From Devosia psychrophila (GTDB lineage Bacteria > Pseudomonadota > Alphaproteobacteria > Rhizobiales > Devosiaceae), in contig NZ_LAPV01000129.1 of NCBI RefSeq assembly GCF_000971275.1, forward strand, positions 1-64,000: DNA of 64,000 nt. The letters are read 5' to 3'. This document shows positions 37,719 through 46,700 of the stretch, in pieces. The position numbers and the translations under genes are program-made. The notes under the pieces are model-generated. The model made no database searches and was not told where the DNA came from. It saw only the letters and a list, made by a program, of their open reading frames with translations. How positions within the stretch are numbered: position 1 is the first letter of the stretch; each line of letters opens with the position of its first letter.

Positions 37719-38675
37719 TTACTTCTCCACCATGGCGTTCTGGGCTTTTTGCAACAGCATGATCGGGACCACGACGACGGCCAGCATGGCCACCGCGACG
37801 GCGGAAGCGCGTGGCCAGTTGGTGGCGCCGAAGAACTCGTCCCAGAGCACTCGGCCGATCATCAGGGTTTCGGGGCCACCCAGCAGAGCCGGGATAACGT
37901 ATTCGCCGACGGCGGGAATGAACACCAGCAGCGAGCCGGCGATAATGCCGGGCAGCGAAAGCGGCAGGGTGATCGACATGAAGGTCTGCCACGGACGCGA
38001 GCCGAGATCGGCCGAGGCCTCGATCAGCGCAACGTCGAGCTTTACCAGCGTGGTGTAGAGCGGCAAGATCATGAAAGGCAGGTAGCTGTAGATCAGGCCG
38101 ACATAGACCGCGAAATCGGTCTGCATCATTACAAGGGGCTCGATGCCAAACAGCCCGAGAAACTGGTTGATCAGGCCATTGCCACGCATGAAGCCGGTCA
38201 GTGCATAGATGCGCAGCAGGAACGACGTAAAGAACGGCAGCACCACCAGCATCAGCAGTACATTGCGCCACGGATCGGGCGCGCGGGCGATGGCATAGGC
38301 CATGGGATAGCCGACGATCAGCGTGATGACCGTGGAGATGAAGGCGATGCGGATCGAGGACAGATATGCGGCGACATAGAGGTTGTCACTGAACAACTTG
38401 ATATAGTTGCTGAGGTGCAGGGTCAGTTGCACCGTGCCATCCTCGGTGGTCAGCAGCGGCGAATATGGTGGGCGACCGAACTGCTTGGTGGCGAGGGAAA
38501 TGCCGAACACCAGGGCCAGCGGAATGAGGAAGAAGACGAGCAGCCACAGCACCGGCGCGATCAGCACCAGCGCCTTGCCGGAAATGCCGACCTTGGCGAG
38601 ACCGCGCTCGACGGCCTTCCACGGCTTGAGCCGGCGCGGTGGGGGGAAGGAGGGGTCCGAGCTAAAGTTAGCCAT
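37719..38675 (-). CDS. potH: Polyamine ABC transporter permease PotH/PotB
   Basis: 318 residues. Cytoplasmic N-terminus rich in Pro/Arg, first segment ALVLIAPVLWLLVFFLIPLA, then a large periplasmic loop (TKQFGRPPYSPLLTTEDG) typical of PotH. EAA loop IEASADLGSRPWQTFMSITLP. Pairs with PotI to form the putrescine channel. An 87-base gap separates it from potG and shows no clear feature. Confidence 0.95.
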   Translation of the reverse strand: MANFSSDPSFPPPRRLKPWKAVERGLAKVGISGKALVLIAPVLWLLVFFLIPLALVFGISLATKQFGRPPYSPLLTTEDGTVQLTLHLSNYIKLFSDNLYVAAYLSSIRIAFISTVITLIVGYPMAYAIARAPDPWRNVLLMLVVLPFFTSFLLRIYALTGFMRGNGLINQFLGLFGIEPLVMMQTDFAVYVGLIYSYLPFMILPLYTTLVKLDVALIEASADLGSRPWQTFMSITLPLSLPGIIAGSLLVFIPAVGEYVIPALLGGPETLMIGRVLWDEFFGATNWPRASAVAVAMLAVVVVPIMLLQKAQNAMVEK

Positions 38676-38762
38676 GTGACATTCCCAAAAATGGGCTTAG
38701 CCGCGCTTCGCCTCTGCCTTTGGGGGAGAGGTGAAGACGGTCATGGCCTGACATTGACGCGA

Positions 38763-39911
38763 TCATACCGTCAGCACCGAGCCGGAGGTGTCGTTCCAGG
38801 TGACGTAGACCGGTTCATCCCAGGTGATGGCGTCGGGATTGCCGCGGACGGTGTTGGTCTGGGTGACGCGCAGGCGTTTGCCGCTGTCGAGCAGGACTTG
38901 ATAGACGCTCATGTCGCCGAGATAGCCGATATCCTCGACTACGCCTTTGGTGACATTGGCGTCGAAGGGTGCGTCGGGCTTGTCGCGGCTGAGCATCACC
39001 TTTTCGGGGCGGATGGCCCAGGACAGGATCTGGTCGGGGGCGCACTCGACGCCGTGGCCGACATAGATGTCACAGCCCATCTCGGCCGAGCGGAGGCGCA
39101 CATGGCCGGGCTCGTCTTCGGTGACGACGCCTTCGACCATGTTGACCGAGCCAATGAAGCCGGCAACGAATTTGGAATTGGGGAATTCATAAATGTCGGT
39201 GGGCTCGCCGATCATGGCGATTTCACCCTGGTTCATCACGCCGATGCGGGTGGCGAGCGACATGGCTTCTTCCTGGTCGTGGGTTACCACAATGAAGGTG
39301 ACGCCGAGGGTTTCCTGGATCTTGACCAGTTCGAACTGGGTTTCCTCGCGCAGCTTCTTGTCCAAGGCGCCAAGCGGCTCGTCGAGCAGCAACAGCTTGG
39401 GGCGCTTGGCGAGCGCGCGGGCGAGCGCGACGCGCTGGCGCTGCCCGCCGGAGAGCTGGTGCGGCTTGCGGGCGCCGTAATCCTGCAGCTTGACCAGGGT
39501 CAGCAACTCGGCGACGCGGTCGGCGATTTCGGGTTTGGGCAGGCCGTCGCGCTTGAGGCCATAGGCGATGTTCTGCTCGACATTCATATGCGGGAACAGC
39601 GCATAAGACTGGAACATCATGTTGACCGGCCGGTTGTAGGGCGCGACGTGGGTCATGTCCTGGCCGTCGATCTCGATGGTGCCCGAGGTGGGCGTCTCGA
39701 AGCCAGCCAGCATACGCAGCAAGGTCGACTTGCCCGAGCCCGAGCCGCCGAGCAGGCAGAACAGTTCAGACTTGAATATATCGAGCGACACGTCATGCAC
39801 CGCCGCGACGTCCCCGAATTTCTTGGTGATGTTGCGGATGCGGACGAAGGGCGTCGCGGACGGATCGCGCCAAGGACGGGTGTCAGCGGCTATCAAAGGC
39901 TTTTTTGCCAT
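38763..39911 (-). CDS. potG: Polyamine ABC transporter ATPase PotG/PotA
   Basis: 382 residues. Walker A GGSGSGKSTLLRMLAG, Q-loop MMFQSYALFPHM, signature LSGGQRQRVALARAL, Walker B LLLLDEPLGALD, H-loop VTHDQEEA, then a C-terminal TOBE regulatory domain (IRPEKVMLSRDKPDAP, VEDIGYLGDMSVYQVLL). Drives PotH/PotI. A GC-rich repeat element (39954-40051) separates it from potF, suggesting that receptor and ATPase levels are set apart by mRNA processing. Confidence 0.95.
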   Translation of the reverse strand: MAKKPLIAADTRPWRDPSATPFVRIRNITKKFGDVAAVHDVSLDIFKSELFCLLGGSGSGKSTLLRMLAGFETPTSGTIEIDGQDMTHVAPYNRPVNMMFQSYALFPHMNVEQNIAYGLKRDGLPKPEIADRVAELLTLVKLQDYGARKPHQLSGGQRQRVALARALAKRPKLLLLDEPLGALDKKLREETQFELVKIQETLGVTFIVVTHDQEEAMSLATRIGVMNQGEIAMIGEPTDIYEFPNSKFVAGFIGSVNMVEGVVTEDEPGHVRLRSAEMGCDIYVGHGVECAPDQILSWAIRPEKVMLSRDKPDAPFDANVTKGVVEDIGYLGDMSVYQVLLDSGKRLRVTQTNTVRGNPDAITWDEPVYVTWNDTSGSVLTV

Positions 39912-39953
39912 CAGATGTTCCTGGCGGGCACGTTGGGCGAGGAGGCACGATCG

Positions 39954-40051
39954 GTACCTCCCCCTTGACGGGGGAGGCTAGGAGGGGGTGTTGAGAGCCC
40001 CGATATCGGGACCAAACACCCCCCTCCCTGACCCTCCCCGCAAGGGGGAGG
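39954..40051. repeat. GC-rich intergenic palindromic repeat, copy C
   Basis: Central palindrome GGAGGGGGTGTT…AACACCCCCCTCC around GATATC, flanked by CCTCCCCCTTGACGGGGGAGG and CCCTCCCCGCAAGGGGGAGG hairpins. Same family as copies A and B but inside an operon, between potF and potG. Confidence 0.75.
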
Positions 40052-40080
40052 GTGTCGACTGCGGCATATGACATAGACTT

Positions 40081-41163
40081 TTACTGGCCGGTTTTGATGC
40101 GGGTCCAGGTGCGGGTCAAGACTTCTTCGAAATCTGGGCTGTGGGCCTTCATGGTGAAGGCGTTGGCCAGGGTTTCGGCGGTCGGGTAAATGCTGGGGTT
40201 GGACTTCACGGCTTCATCGACGAAGGCGAGGGAGGCCGGATTGGGGTTGGCGTAGAACACCGTGTTGGTGATAGCGGCGACCACTTCGGGCTGCAGGATG
40301 TAGTTGATGAACTTGTGGGCGTTATCCGGATGCGGTGCATCGGCGGGAATAGCGAGGAAGTCGAACAGCGTCGGGGCGCCTTCTGCGGGGATCAGATAGG
40401 CAACTTTGGTGCCTTCGGCGGCATTGTCGGCGGCGATGAACATGTCGCCCGAATAGCCCATGGCGAGGCAGATTTCGCCGTTGCCGAGGTCGTCGATATA
40501 CTGGCTGGAGTGGAAGTAGCGGATCGAGGGCTTGATGGAATTCATCAATTCCTCGGCCTTTGCGAGGTCTTCTTCGCTTTCGGAATTGGGGTCGAGGCCA
40601 AGATAATGTAGCGCCGCGCCGATGACTTCGGAGGGACTATCCATCACGGCGACGCCGCAGGAAGCCAGCTTGGCCACAGTTTCCGGGGCGAACAGCAGAT
40701 CCCAGCTGGTGGGCGGAACATCGGTGCCGAGGGCTTCGGCGACCTTGGCGGTATTGTATCCGAGGCCGATGGTGTTGAGCATGTAGGGCACGCCATTGGC
40801 ATTGTCTGGATCGACGATGGCCGCAGTCGCGAGGGCGGCCGGATCGAGATTGACCAGGTTAGTCAGTTTGGACTTGTCGAGCGGAAGGATCAGGCCGGCC
40901 ATGATCTGGCGTTCGAGGAAATTGCCCGAGGGCACTACGATGTCATAGCCGGCGCTGCCGGCGAGCAGCTTGGCGTCGACGATCTCGTTATTGTCATAGA
41001 CGTCGTAATTGACCTTGATGCCGGTCTCCGCCTCGAAATTGGCGATGGTGTCCTCGGCAATATAGTCGGACCAGTTATAGACGTTGAGCACGGCCTCTTC
41101 CTGGGCCAGCACGGGGCTGGCGACCAAGAGGGCGCCAATGGCAAGGGCGAGCGACTGCTTCAT
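40081..41163 (-). CDS. potF: Putrescine-binding periplasmic protein
   Basis: 360 residues from ATG 41163 (KQSLALAIGALLVASPVLAQ signal peptide). Mature protein shows VLNVYNWSDYIAEDTIANFE, the PotF/PotD opening whose Trp and Asp contact the polyamine, and GYDIVVPSGNFLERQ, GLGYNTAKVAEALG and LAMGYSGDM. An in-frame ATG at 41226 gives no signal peptide. First gene of the potFGHI operon. Putrescine preference over spermidine is inferred from the PotF-type match. Confidence 0.93.
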   Translation of the reverse strand: MKQSLALAIGALLVASPVLAQEEAVLNVYNWSDYIAEDTIANFEAETGIKVNYDVYDNNEIVDAKLLAGSAGYDIVVPSGNFLERQIMAGLILPLDKSKLTNLVNLDPAALATAAIVDPDNANGVPYMLNTIGLGYNTAKVAEALGTDVPPTSWDLLFAPETVAKLASCGVAVMDSPSEVIGAALHYLGLDPNSESEEDLAKAEELMNSIKPSIRYFHSSQYIDDLGNGEICLAMGYSGDMFIAADNAAEGTKVAYLIPAEGAPTLFDFLAIPADAPHPDNAHKFINYILQPEVVAAITNTVFYANPNPASLAFVDEAVKSNPSIYPTAETLANAFTMKAHSPDFEEVLTRTWTRIKTGQ

Positions 41164-41584
41164 CTGATGGGCTCCTGTGCGGATGGTCTGGTGGTTTTTT
41201 AGTTGGCGCAACGCCGGGCGCTGCAATGAGATGCGTTATAGGCGTGGACGGTCAGGCGCTCATCTTGGAGTGCCCGTGGCGGGTCTGTCCTGAAATGCTG
41301 GTGCACAAAAGGAGCGCTCGGAAGCGCTGGGCAAATCAACTGAACTGGGCCCCGATCGGGGCGCGTATCGACCGGCGCAGAGCGCGCGATCAACAAGGGT
41401 AGTTTGCAGCGAAGTGCCCTTTCCACGCTGGCGTTACGAGGGCAACCTAGAGCCAAAATTCCGCACCGACAAGCGCTGTCGGCCAAGTTTTCTAAAGGGT
41501 TGACGCCCTGCGGCAACAAGGCGCAAAACCCGGGCCAACAGGGCCGGGACGGTCCGCAACCATATTGCATGAGCGAGTGATAAA
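41164..41584. promoter_or_regulatory. Divergent promoter region potF / psuG
   Basis: 421 bases without a gene. It must hold promoters for potF (left) and psuG (right). A 14-bp perfect palindrome GCCCCGATCGGGGC at 41349-41362 and the imperfect GAGCGCTCGGAAGCGCT at 41313-41329 are the only marked structures; the first could be an operator. A TTGACG at 41503 may be a -35 box for psuG, without a clear -10. Confidence 0.35.
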
Positions 41585-42532
41585 ATGAGCGCCAAGTCCT
41601 ATCTTTCGATCAGCCCCGAGGTGAAGAAGGCGCTTGCCGAGGGCAAGCCGGTGGTGGCGCTGGAATCCACCATCATCACCCATGGCATGCCCTATCCGCA
41701 GAACCTGGAAATGGCGACCAATGTGGAACAGGTGATCCGCGACAATGGCGCGGTGCCGGCGACCATCGCCATCATGGATGGCCGCTTCTGCGTCGGCGTT
41801 TCGGGGGAAGATCTCGAGCGCCTGGCGCAGACCGGCGGCACGGCGGCCAAGGCAAGCCGGCGCGACGTTTCGGCGCTGCTGGTCAAGGGCGAAATTGCCG
41901 GCACGACGGTGGCGACGACGATGCAGATCGCGTCGCTGGCGGGCATTCATGTGTTTGCCACCGGCGGCATTGGTGGGGTGCATCGCGGCGCCGAGGATAC
42001 GTTCGATATTTCGGCAGACCTCGAAGAACTGAGCCGGACACCGGTTTGCGTGGTTTGTGCCGGCGCCAAGTCGATCCTCGATATCGCCAAGACGCTCGAA
42101 GTGCTGGAGACCAATGGCGTACCAGTGCTGGGCTATGGCACTGACGATTTCCCGGCGTTCTGGGCGCGCCAAAGTGGCCATAAGGTGGACCACCGTTTCG
42201 ATGACGTGGCCGATATTGCCAAGGTGGTCGCCATGCAGGCGGACCTCGGGATGGGCGGCGTGCTGGTGGCCAATCCCATCCCCGAAGCCGATGCGCTCGA
42301 TCCCGCAGCGATCGAAGCACGCATCGCCGAGGCCATTCGTGGTGCCGAACAGGAAGGGATATCGCGCAAGGCGCTGACGCCGTTTTTGCTCAAGCGCATT
42401 TTCGAGCTGACCGACGGCAATTCGCTGGTGGCCAATATTGCGCTGGTGGAGAATAACGCCAAGGTGGCCGCAGGGATCGCCGTGGCTTTGGCCGCGCGCA
42501 ATTCAGCCAAGCCCGCCACCTACCGCGCATGA
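41585..42532 (+). CDS. psuG: Pseudouridine-5'-phosphate glycosidase
   Basis: 315 residues. Reversibly splits pseudouridine 5'-phosphate to uracil and ribose 5-phosphate, the second step of pseudouridine breakdown. PVVALESTIITHGMPYPQN carries the catalytic Glu, GGTAAKASRRDVS the catalytic Lys, and FATGGIGGVHRGAEDTFDIS the phosphate/metal site. Full length. Its stop overlaps the kinase ATG by four bases, so the two enzymes are co-translated. Confidence 0.96.
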   Translation: MSAKSYLSISPEVKKALAEGKPVVALESTIITHGMPYPQNLEMATNVEQVIRDNGAVPATIAIMDGRFCVGVSGEDLERLAQTGGTAAKASRRDVSALLVKGEIAGTTVATTMQIASLAGIHVFATGGIGGVHRGAEDTFDISADLEELSRTPVCVVCAGAKSILDIAKTLEVLETNGVPVLGYGTDDFPAFWARQSGHKVDHRFDDVADIAKVVAMQADLGMGGVLVANPIPEADALDPAAIEARIAEAIRGAEQEGISRKALTPFLLKRIFELTDGNSLVANIALVENNAKVAAGIAVALAARNSAKPATYRA

Positions 42533-43413
42533 GCGCAAGGGTTCTCGTCGTCGGCGACGTGATGACCGATGTCATCGTGATGCCGGAAGGGCCAATCGTC
42601 AAAGGCAGCGACCGGCGGGCAAAAGTGCGCAGCCGGCCCGGCGGCTCGGGCGCCAACCAGGCGGTGTGGCTTGGCGCCATGCAGGCCGAGGTGGTGTTTG
42701 CGGCCAGGGTCGGCGCCGACGACCTGCATATGTATGAGAACTATTTCCGCGGGCTCGGGGTGATTCCGATGCTGGCGGGCGACCGCGAACTGCCGTCGGG
42801 CGTGCTGGTGACCATTGTCGATCCGGACGGCGAGCGGAGCTTCCTGACCGACAGGGGTGCCAATCTCAATCTCAGCTCGGCGGACCTGCCGGGCAGTCTG
42901 CTCGACGGGATCGGCATGGTGATGGCGTCGGGCTACAGTTTCTTTGCGCCGGGCCCACGGGCCGCGGTGCAGGCACTGTTTGCCGAGGCGCGGGCGCGCG
43001 GCATTGCGGTGGCGGTCGATCCGGCGTCGGTGGGGTTTCTGGTCGAGGTCGGGCCAGCGGCGTTTCTCGACTGGACGGCTGGTGCGACGGCGATTTTTTC
43101 CAACGAGAGCGAGGCCGAGGCGCTGACCGGCGTGGTTGGCTACGCGGCGCAGATGCGGGCGCTGGGCAAGCGGTTCGAGACGGTGCTGATCAAGCGCGGA
43201 GCGCTAGGGGCAGCGATCGGCGGGCGGGATGGAGTGCGGGTCGAGTTGCCGGCGCCGCGTGTCGATGTGGTGGATACGACCGGGGCGGGGGATGCGTTTG
43301 CCGCCGGGTTTATTGCGGCGCAACTGGCAGGGGCGGATGAAGCGGGGGCCCTGGCGCGCGGGATCGCGGCGGGCGCCAAGGCAGTGCAGTCAATCGGCGG
43401 ACAGCCGGGGTAG
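42529..43413 (+). CDS. psuK: PfkB-family kinase, probable pseudouridine kinase
   Basis: 294 residues, ribokinase-fold sugar kinase. GGSGANQAVWLGAMQA is the N-terminal PfkB signature region and VDTTGAGDAFAAGFIAAQLA the C-terminal one with catalytic Asp and anion hole. Coupled behind psuG, so phosphorylation of pseudouridine to its 5'-phosphate is the expected job. No nucleoside transporter is adjacent. The shorter length is normal for single PsuK. Confidence 0.9.
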   Translation: MSARVLVVGDVMTDVIVMPEGPIVKGSDRRAKVRSRPGGSGANQAVWLGAMQAEVVFAARVGADDLHMYENYFRGLGVIPMLAGDRELPSGVLVTIVDPDGERSFLTDRGANLNLSSADLPGSLLDGIGMVMASGYSFFAPGPRAAVQALFAEARARGIAVAVDPASVGFLVEVGPAAFLDWTAGATAIFSNESEAEALTGVVGYAAQMRALGKRFETVLIKRGALGAAIGGRDGVRVELPAPRVDVVDTTGAGDAFAAGFIAAQLAGADEAGALARGIAAGAKAVQSIGGQPG

Positions 43414-43471
43414 AGTCTGCCGCATCCCTGCTGCAATCTGGTTTATTCTGGGCGATCTGAGGAGAACCGCC

Positions 43472-43972
43472 ATGAACCGATTTATTGCCGCCAGCGCGCT
43501 TTGTCTTGGTCTTGCCACGCCGGCCCTCGCCGATGGCAAGGTCTATGTGCAACTGCCGGACCTGTCGTCCTATGCCAACAAAGAGGCTGAGGACTTCCTC
43601 CACCAAGTGGTGCTGGCCAATGTGGTGTCTTCCAATTGTCCGGGTTTTGAGGTGACGGATGCGGAATGGTCGCTGCTGACGGATTCGGCGGACCTGTTGG
43701 CCTATGGCCAGCTCAAGCTCAGCGTCGATGATTTCGACAACCTGTTCTACAAGCCGGCATTTGGTGCACTGGATGATGCAACAACCTGCAAGACGGAAGG
43801 GCCTGCGGTGGAGACCATTCTCGCCGAGCTGGTGGCTCAGGGCGGTTCGCGCGAGCCTTTGGCTGACCAGGAGGCCGCCTACACGGAGTGGCGGGCGCTG
43901 ATGGATAGTTTACAGTCTGGTCCAGCGGCGGACGAGAGCGTCGCGCCAACCGGAAAGACCAAGACCAAGTGA
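43472..43972 (+). CDS. Hypothetical exported protein
   Basis: 166 residues with a clear signal peptide (NRFIAASALCLGLATPALA, cut before DG); GAGGAG precedes ATG 43472. Mature chain is acidic with two cysteines (NCPGF and TTCKT) that may form a disulfide, and a Lys/Thr-rich C-terminus. I recognise no family. Its last bases overlap the GTG of the DUF1304 gene, so they are made together; the pair may act at the inner membrane/periplasm, but nothing shows how. Confidence 0.75.
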   Translation: MNRFIAASALCLGLATPALADGKVYVQLPDLSSYANKEAEDFLHQVVLANVVSSNCPGFEVTDAEWSLLTDSADLLAYGQLKLSVDDFDNLFYKPAFGALDDATTCKTEGPAVETILAELVAQGGSREPLADQEAAYTEWRALMDSLQSGPAADESVAPTGKTKTK

Positions 43973-44331
43973 ACCTGATCGCCAGCATTCTCATCGGCCT
44001 CGTGGCGCTGCTCCACGTCTACATCATGATTCTTGAGATGTTCCTGTGGACCGGGCCGCGCGGCCAGAAAGCGTTTGGGCTGACGCCGGAATTTGCATCG
44101 TCGACCAAGGTGCTGGCGGCAAACCAGGGGCTGTATAATGGATTCCTGGCGGCGGGGCTGTTCTGGTCGGTGCTGCATCCGAACCCGGAATTTGCCTGGC
44201 AGATTGCGGTGTTTTTTCTGGTCTGCGTCGCCGTCGCTGGCATTTATGGCGCTGCGACGTCGAGCCGGAAGATATTGTTGATCCAGACCGTGCCGGCGGT
44301 GATTGCGCTGCTGGCGGTGATTTTTCTGTAA
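43969..44331 (+). CDS. DUF1304 membrane protein
   Basis: 120 residues from GTG 43969. Four membrane segments; ILIGLVALLHVYIMILEMFL with FLWTGPRGQKAFGL and NQGLYNGFLAAGLFWSVL are the DUF1304 signature. Inner-membrane protein of unknown function, coupled to the exported protein before it (GTGA overlap). Full family length. Confidence 0.9.
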   Translation: MNLIASILIGLVALLHVYIMILEMFLWTGPRGQKAFGLTPEFASSTKVLAANQGLYNGFLAAGLFWSVLHPNPEFAWQIAVFFLVCVAVAGIYGAATSSRKILLIQTVPAVIALLAVIFL

Positions 44332-44350
44332 CAGTCAAAGCTACCGACCA

Positions 44351-44377
44351 TCACCCTCGGGTCAGGCCCAAGGGTGA
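44351..44377. terminator. Palindrome between convergent genes
   Basis: TCACCCT and AGGGTGA flank an inner GGGTCAGGCCC stem. It sits between the convergent DUF1304 and M20 genes. No T tract, so either a bidirectional weak terminator or a repeated extragenic palindrome of a kind frequent in alphaproteobacteria. Confidence 0.5.
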
Positions 44378-44401
44378 CGATTTGTCGGTGAGGCGCGACT
44401 G

Positions 44402-45799
44402 CTACGCCGCCAATGCCGCGAGCACCCGCACCCAGCTGCGGATGCCGCGGTGGTAGCTGGCTAGGTCGTATTTCTCGTTGGGGCTGTGGATCTGGTCGTC
44501 TAGCTGGGCGAAGCCGATCAGCAGCGTGTCGAGGCCGAGGATACGCTTGAAATCGCCGGCGACGGGGATCGAGCCGCCCGAGCCGGTGATGACGGCGGGC
44601 CTGCCCCATTCGGCTGAGAGGCCGCTCAAAGCCTGGCGCAGATGGACACCGTCGTCGGGCACTGTGATAGCCGGCGAGCCGCCGTGGGGGTGGAAGGTGA
44701 CCGAGCAATCGGCCGGGATCAGCGCCTCGACATGCTTGCGGAAGGCGGCGCGGATCTTGTCGGGCTGCATGCCAGACACGAGGCGGAATGAGATCTTGGC
44801 GCTGGCTTTGGCGGGAATAACGGTCTTGAAGCCGTCGCCGGTGTAGCCGCCGATCATCCCGTTAATTTCGCAGGTCGGGCGGGCCCACAGCATTTCGAGC
44901 ACCGAACGAGATTGTTCGCCAGCCGGCACCGAAAGACCCGCCTCGCCGAGGAATTCGGCCTCATCGAAGCCGAGGCCGGCCCATTGGGCCTTCAGCGCCG
45001 GGCTGATTTCGGCAACGTCGTCGTAAAATCCCGGCAGGGTGACCGAGCCATCGGGGGCGCGCAGGCTGGCGATGATTTCGGCCAGCAGCTGGTTGGGATT
45101 GCGTGCGGCATTGCCGAACATGCCGGAATGCAGGTCCTTGTCGGCGCAAGTGATGGTGATTTCTTCGGCGACGAGGCCGCGCAGCATGGTGGTGATCGAC
45201 GGCGTCTCGCGGTCCCACATGTCGGTGTCGCAAACCAAAGCAATATCGGCCGCAGCGAGTTCGGCGCGGTTGGCCTCCATGAAGGGGGGCAGGTTCTTGC
45301 CGCCGCTTTCTTCCTCGCCTTCGAGCATGAAGGAGACCTTGATGGGGAGCGAGCCGGTGACGCTCTGCCAGGCGCGGCAGGCCTCGATGAAGGTCAGCAT
45401 CTGGCCTTTGTCGTCGGACGCGCCGCGGGCGACGATGATCTTGCGGCCCTTGTCATCGGTCTTGATCTGGGGATCGAACGGATCGGAATGCCACAGCTCG
45501 ATCGGATCGACCGGCTGCACGTCGTAATGCGCGTAGAACAGCACATGCGGGCCGGCCCGGTCGGGGCCATGAGCGACAACCACCGGATGACCCGGCGTGG
45601 GGCGAGCGGCGGCGTCGAAGCCGAGAGCCTGTAGCTCGGCGACGATCCAGTCGGCGGCCCTTTGACACTCGGCGGCATAGGTCGGGTCGGTCGAGATGGA
45701 CTTGATGCGCAGCAGTTCGTAAAGGCGCTCGAGGCTCTGGTCGAGCCTGGCATCGACGCTGGCAAGCACGGCGTCGATCTGGGAGGCAATTTCGGTCAT
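44402..45799 (-). CDS. M20-family metallo-dipeptidase
   Basis: 465 residues, di-zinc aminoacyl dipeptidase of the cytoplasm. Zinc and catalytic residues: His and Asp in FYAHYDVQPVDP, Asp in RGASDDKGQMLTFIEA, Glu pair in FMLEGEEESGGKNL, Asp in LVCDTDMWD, with the dimerisation domain between (ADKDLHSGMFG, IGGYTGDGFKTVIPAKASAK). Matches the M20 dipeptidase group with about 460 residues. Single gene, divergent from the GntR regulator at 45930. Substrate probably dipeptides or N-acyl amino acids. Confidence 0.94.
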   Translation of the reverse strand: MTEIASQIDAVLASVDARLDQSLERLYELLRIKSISTDPTYAAECQRAADWIVAELQALGFDAAARPTPGHPVVVAHGPDRAGPHVLFYAHYDVQPVDPIELWHSDPFDPQIKTDDKGRKIIVARGASDDKGQMLTFIEACRAWQSVTGSLPIKVSFMLEGEEESGGKNLPPFMEANRAELAAADIALVCDTDMWDRETPSITTMLRGLVAEEITITCADKDLHSGMFGNAARNPNQLLAEIIASLRAPDGSVTLPGFYDDVAEISPALKAQWAGLGFDEAEFLGEAGLSVPAGEQSRSVLEMLWARPTCEINGMIGGYTGDGFKTVIPAKASAKISFRLVSGMQPDKIRAAFRKHVEALIPADCSVTFHPHGGSPAITVPDDGVHLRQALSGLSAEWGRPAVITGSGGSIPVAGDFKRILGLDTLLIGFAQLDDQIHSPNEKYDLASYHRGIRSWVRVLAALAA

Positions 45800-45929
45800 G
45801 GGGATGATTCCTTTTGGCGGCTAACCTCGCCAATGACAGTGCCGGTGTCCAGCGTCGCGACGGCCGGCGTTATTGTAATACTTATGGTGCCATGCTTAGG
45901 TCTGGCCGCATCAGCAGGGGGCGAGCGCA

Positions 45930-46694
45930 TTGGCGGTACGGCAGGATCAGGACAGTACGACCGTGGATCTGATTGCCTCGATCGCCGGGCGCGTGCCGTC
46001 GCGTAACCTGCATTCGCTGGTGCTATGGCAATTGGGCGTGGCCATCGTGCGCGGAGATTTTGCCGAGGGCGCCATTTTGCCATCGGATATGGAATTGCTG
46101 GCCAAGTTCTCGGTGTCGCGCACCGTGTTGCGCGAGGCGCTGAAGACGCTGGCGGCCAAGGGCATGATCGAGGCGCGGGCGCGGATCGGAACGCGGGTAT
46201 TGCCAAGGGCGCGCTGGAACCTGTTCGACGCCGACGTGCTGGCCTGGCATTTCGAAGCCGGTCCAAATGTGGATTTCCTGCGTAGCGTGGCCGAAGTGCG
46301 TATCGGCATCGAACTTGAATCGGCAGCTCTGGCAGCTGAGCGGCGTAGCGATGAGCAGGCCGCGCAACTGGTGGCGCTGGCGGGCGCCATGGGTGACGCG
46401 ACGACCGCCGAAGAGTTTGCCCGGGCCGACCTCGCCTTTCATCGCGCGGTGGCTGAAGCCTCCAACAACCCCTTCATGGCCTCGATCAGCACCCTGGTCG
46501 AAGTGGCGCTGACGGCGGTGTTCACCATCAGCTCGCCGGTGAGCGACAAGATGAAGCTTGCCGAAACCGCGGCAGCGCACGGCGCCATCGCCGAAGCGAT
46601 CCGGGTGCGGGATGCCGCCGCGGCGCGCGACACCATGCGCGCGGTGATCAGTGACGGCTTTGCACGGTCGGCCGAGCGGATGGGCGCCAAGTAG
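45930..46694 (+). CDS. GntR-family regulator, FadR/FCD subfamily
   Basis: 254 residues from TTG 45930 (AGGGGG nine bases upstream); a GTG at 45963 is an alternative start. Winged helix: LVLWQLGVAIVRGDFAEGAI, DMELLAKFSVSRTVLREALK, KGMIEARARIGTRVLP. FCD domain from about residue 105 with metal-type residues (RADLAFHRAVAEASNN, AAHGAIAEAI). It faces the dipeptidase across a 130-base gap and may control it, although members of this branch more often govern sugar-acid genes (DgoR/ExuR-like). Confidence 0.9.
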   Translation: MAVRQDQDSTTVDLIASIAGRVPSRNLHSLVLWQLGVAIVRGDFAEGAILPSDMELLAKFSVSRTVLREALKTLAAKGMIEARARIGTRVLPRARWNLFDADVLAWHFEAGPNVDFLRSVAEVRIGIELESAALAAERRSDEQAAQLVALAGAMGDATTAEEFARADLAFHRAVAEASNNPFMASISTLVEVALTAVFTISSPVSDKMKLAETAAAHGAIAEAIRVRDAAAARDTMRAVISDGFARSAERMGAK

Positions 46695-46700
46695 CGTGCG

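Noticed and set aside
37692..39968. 758-codon open frame on plus
   Set aside because: Antisense to potIHG across gene borders; rich in Gly, His, Gln and Arg as shadow frames are.
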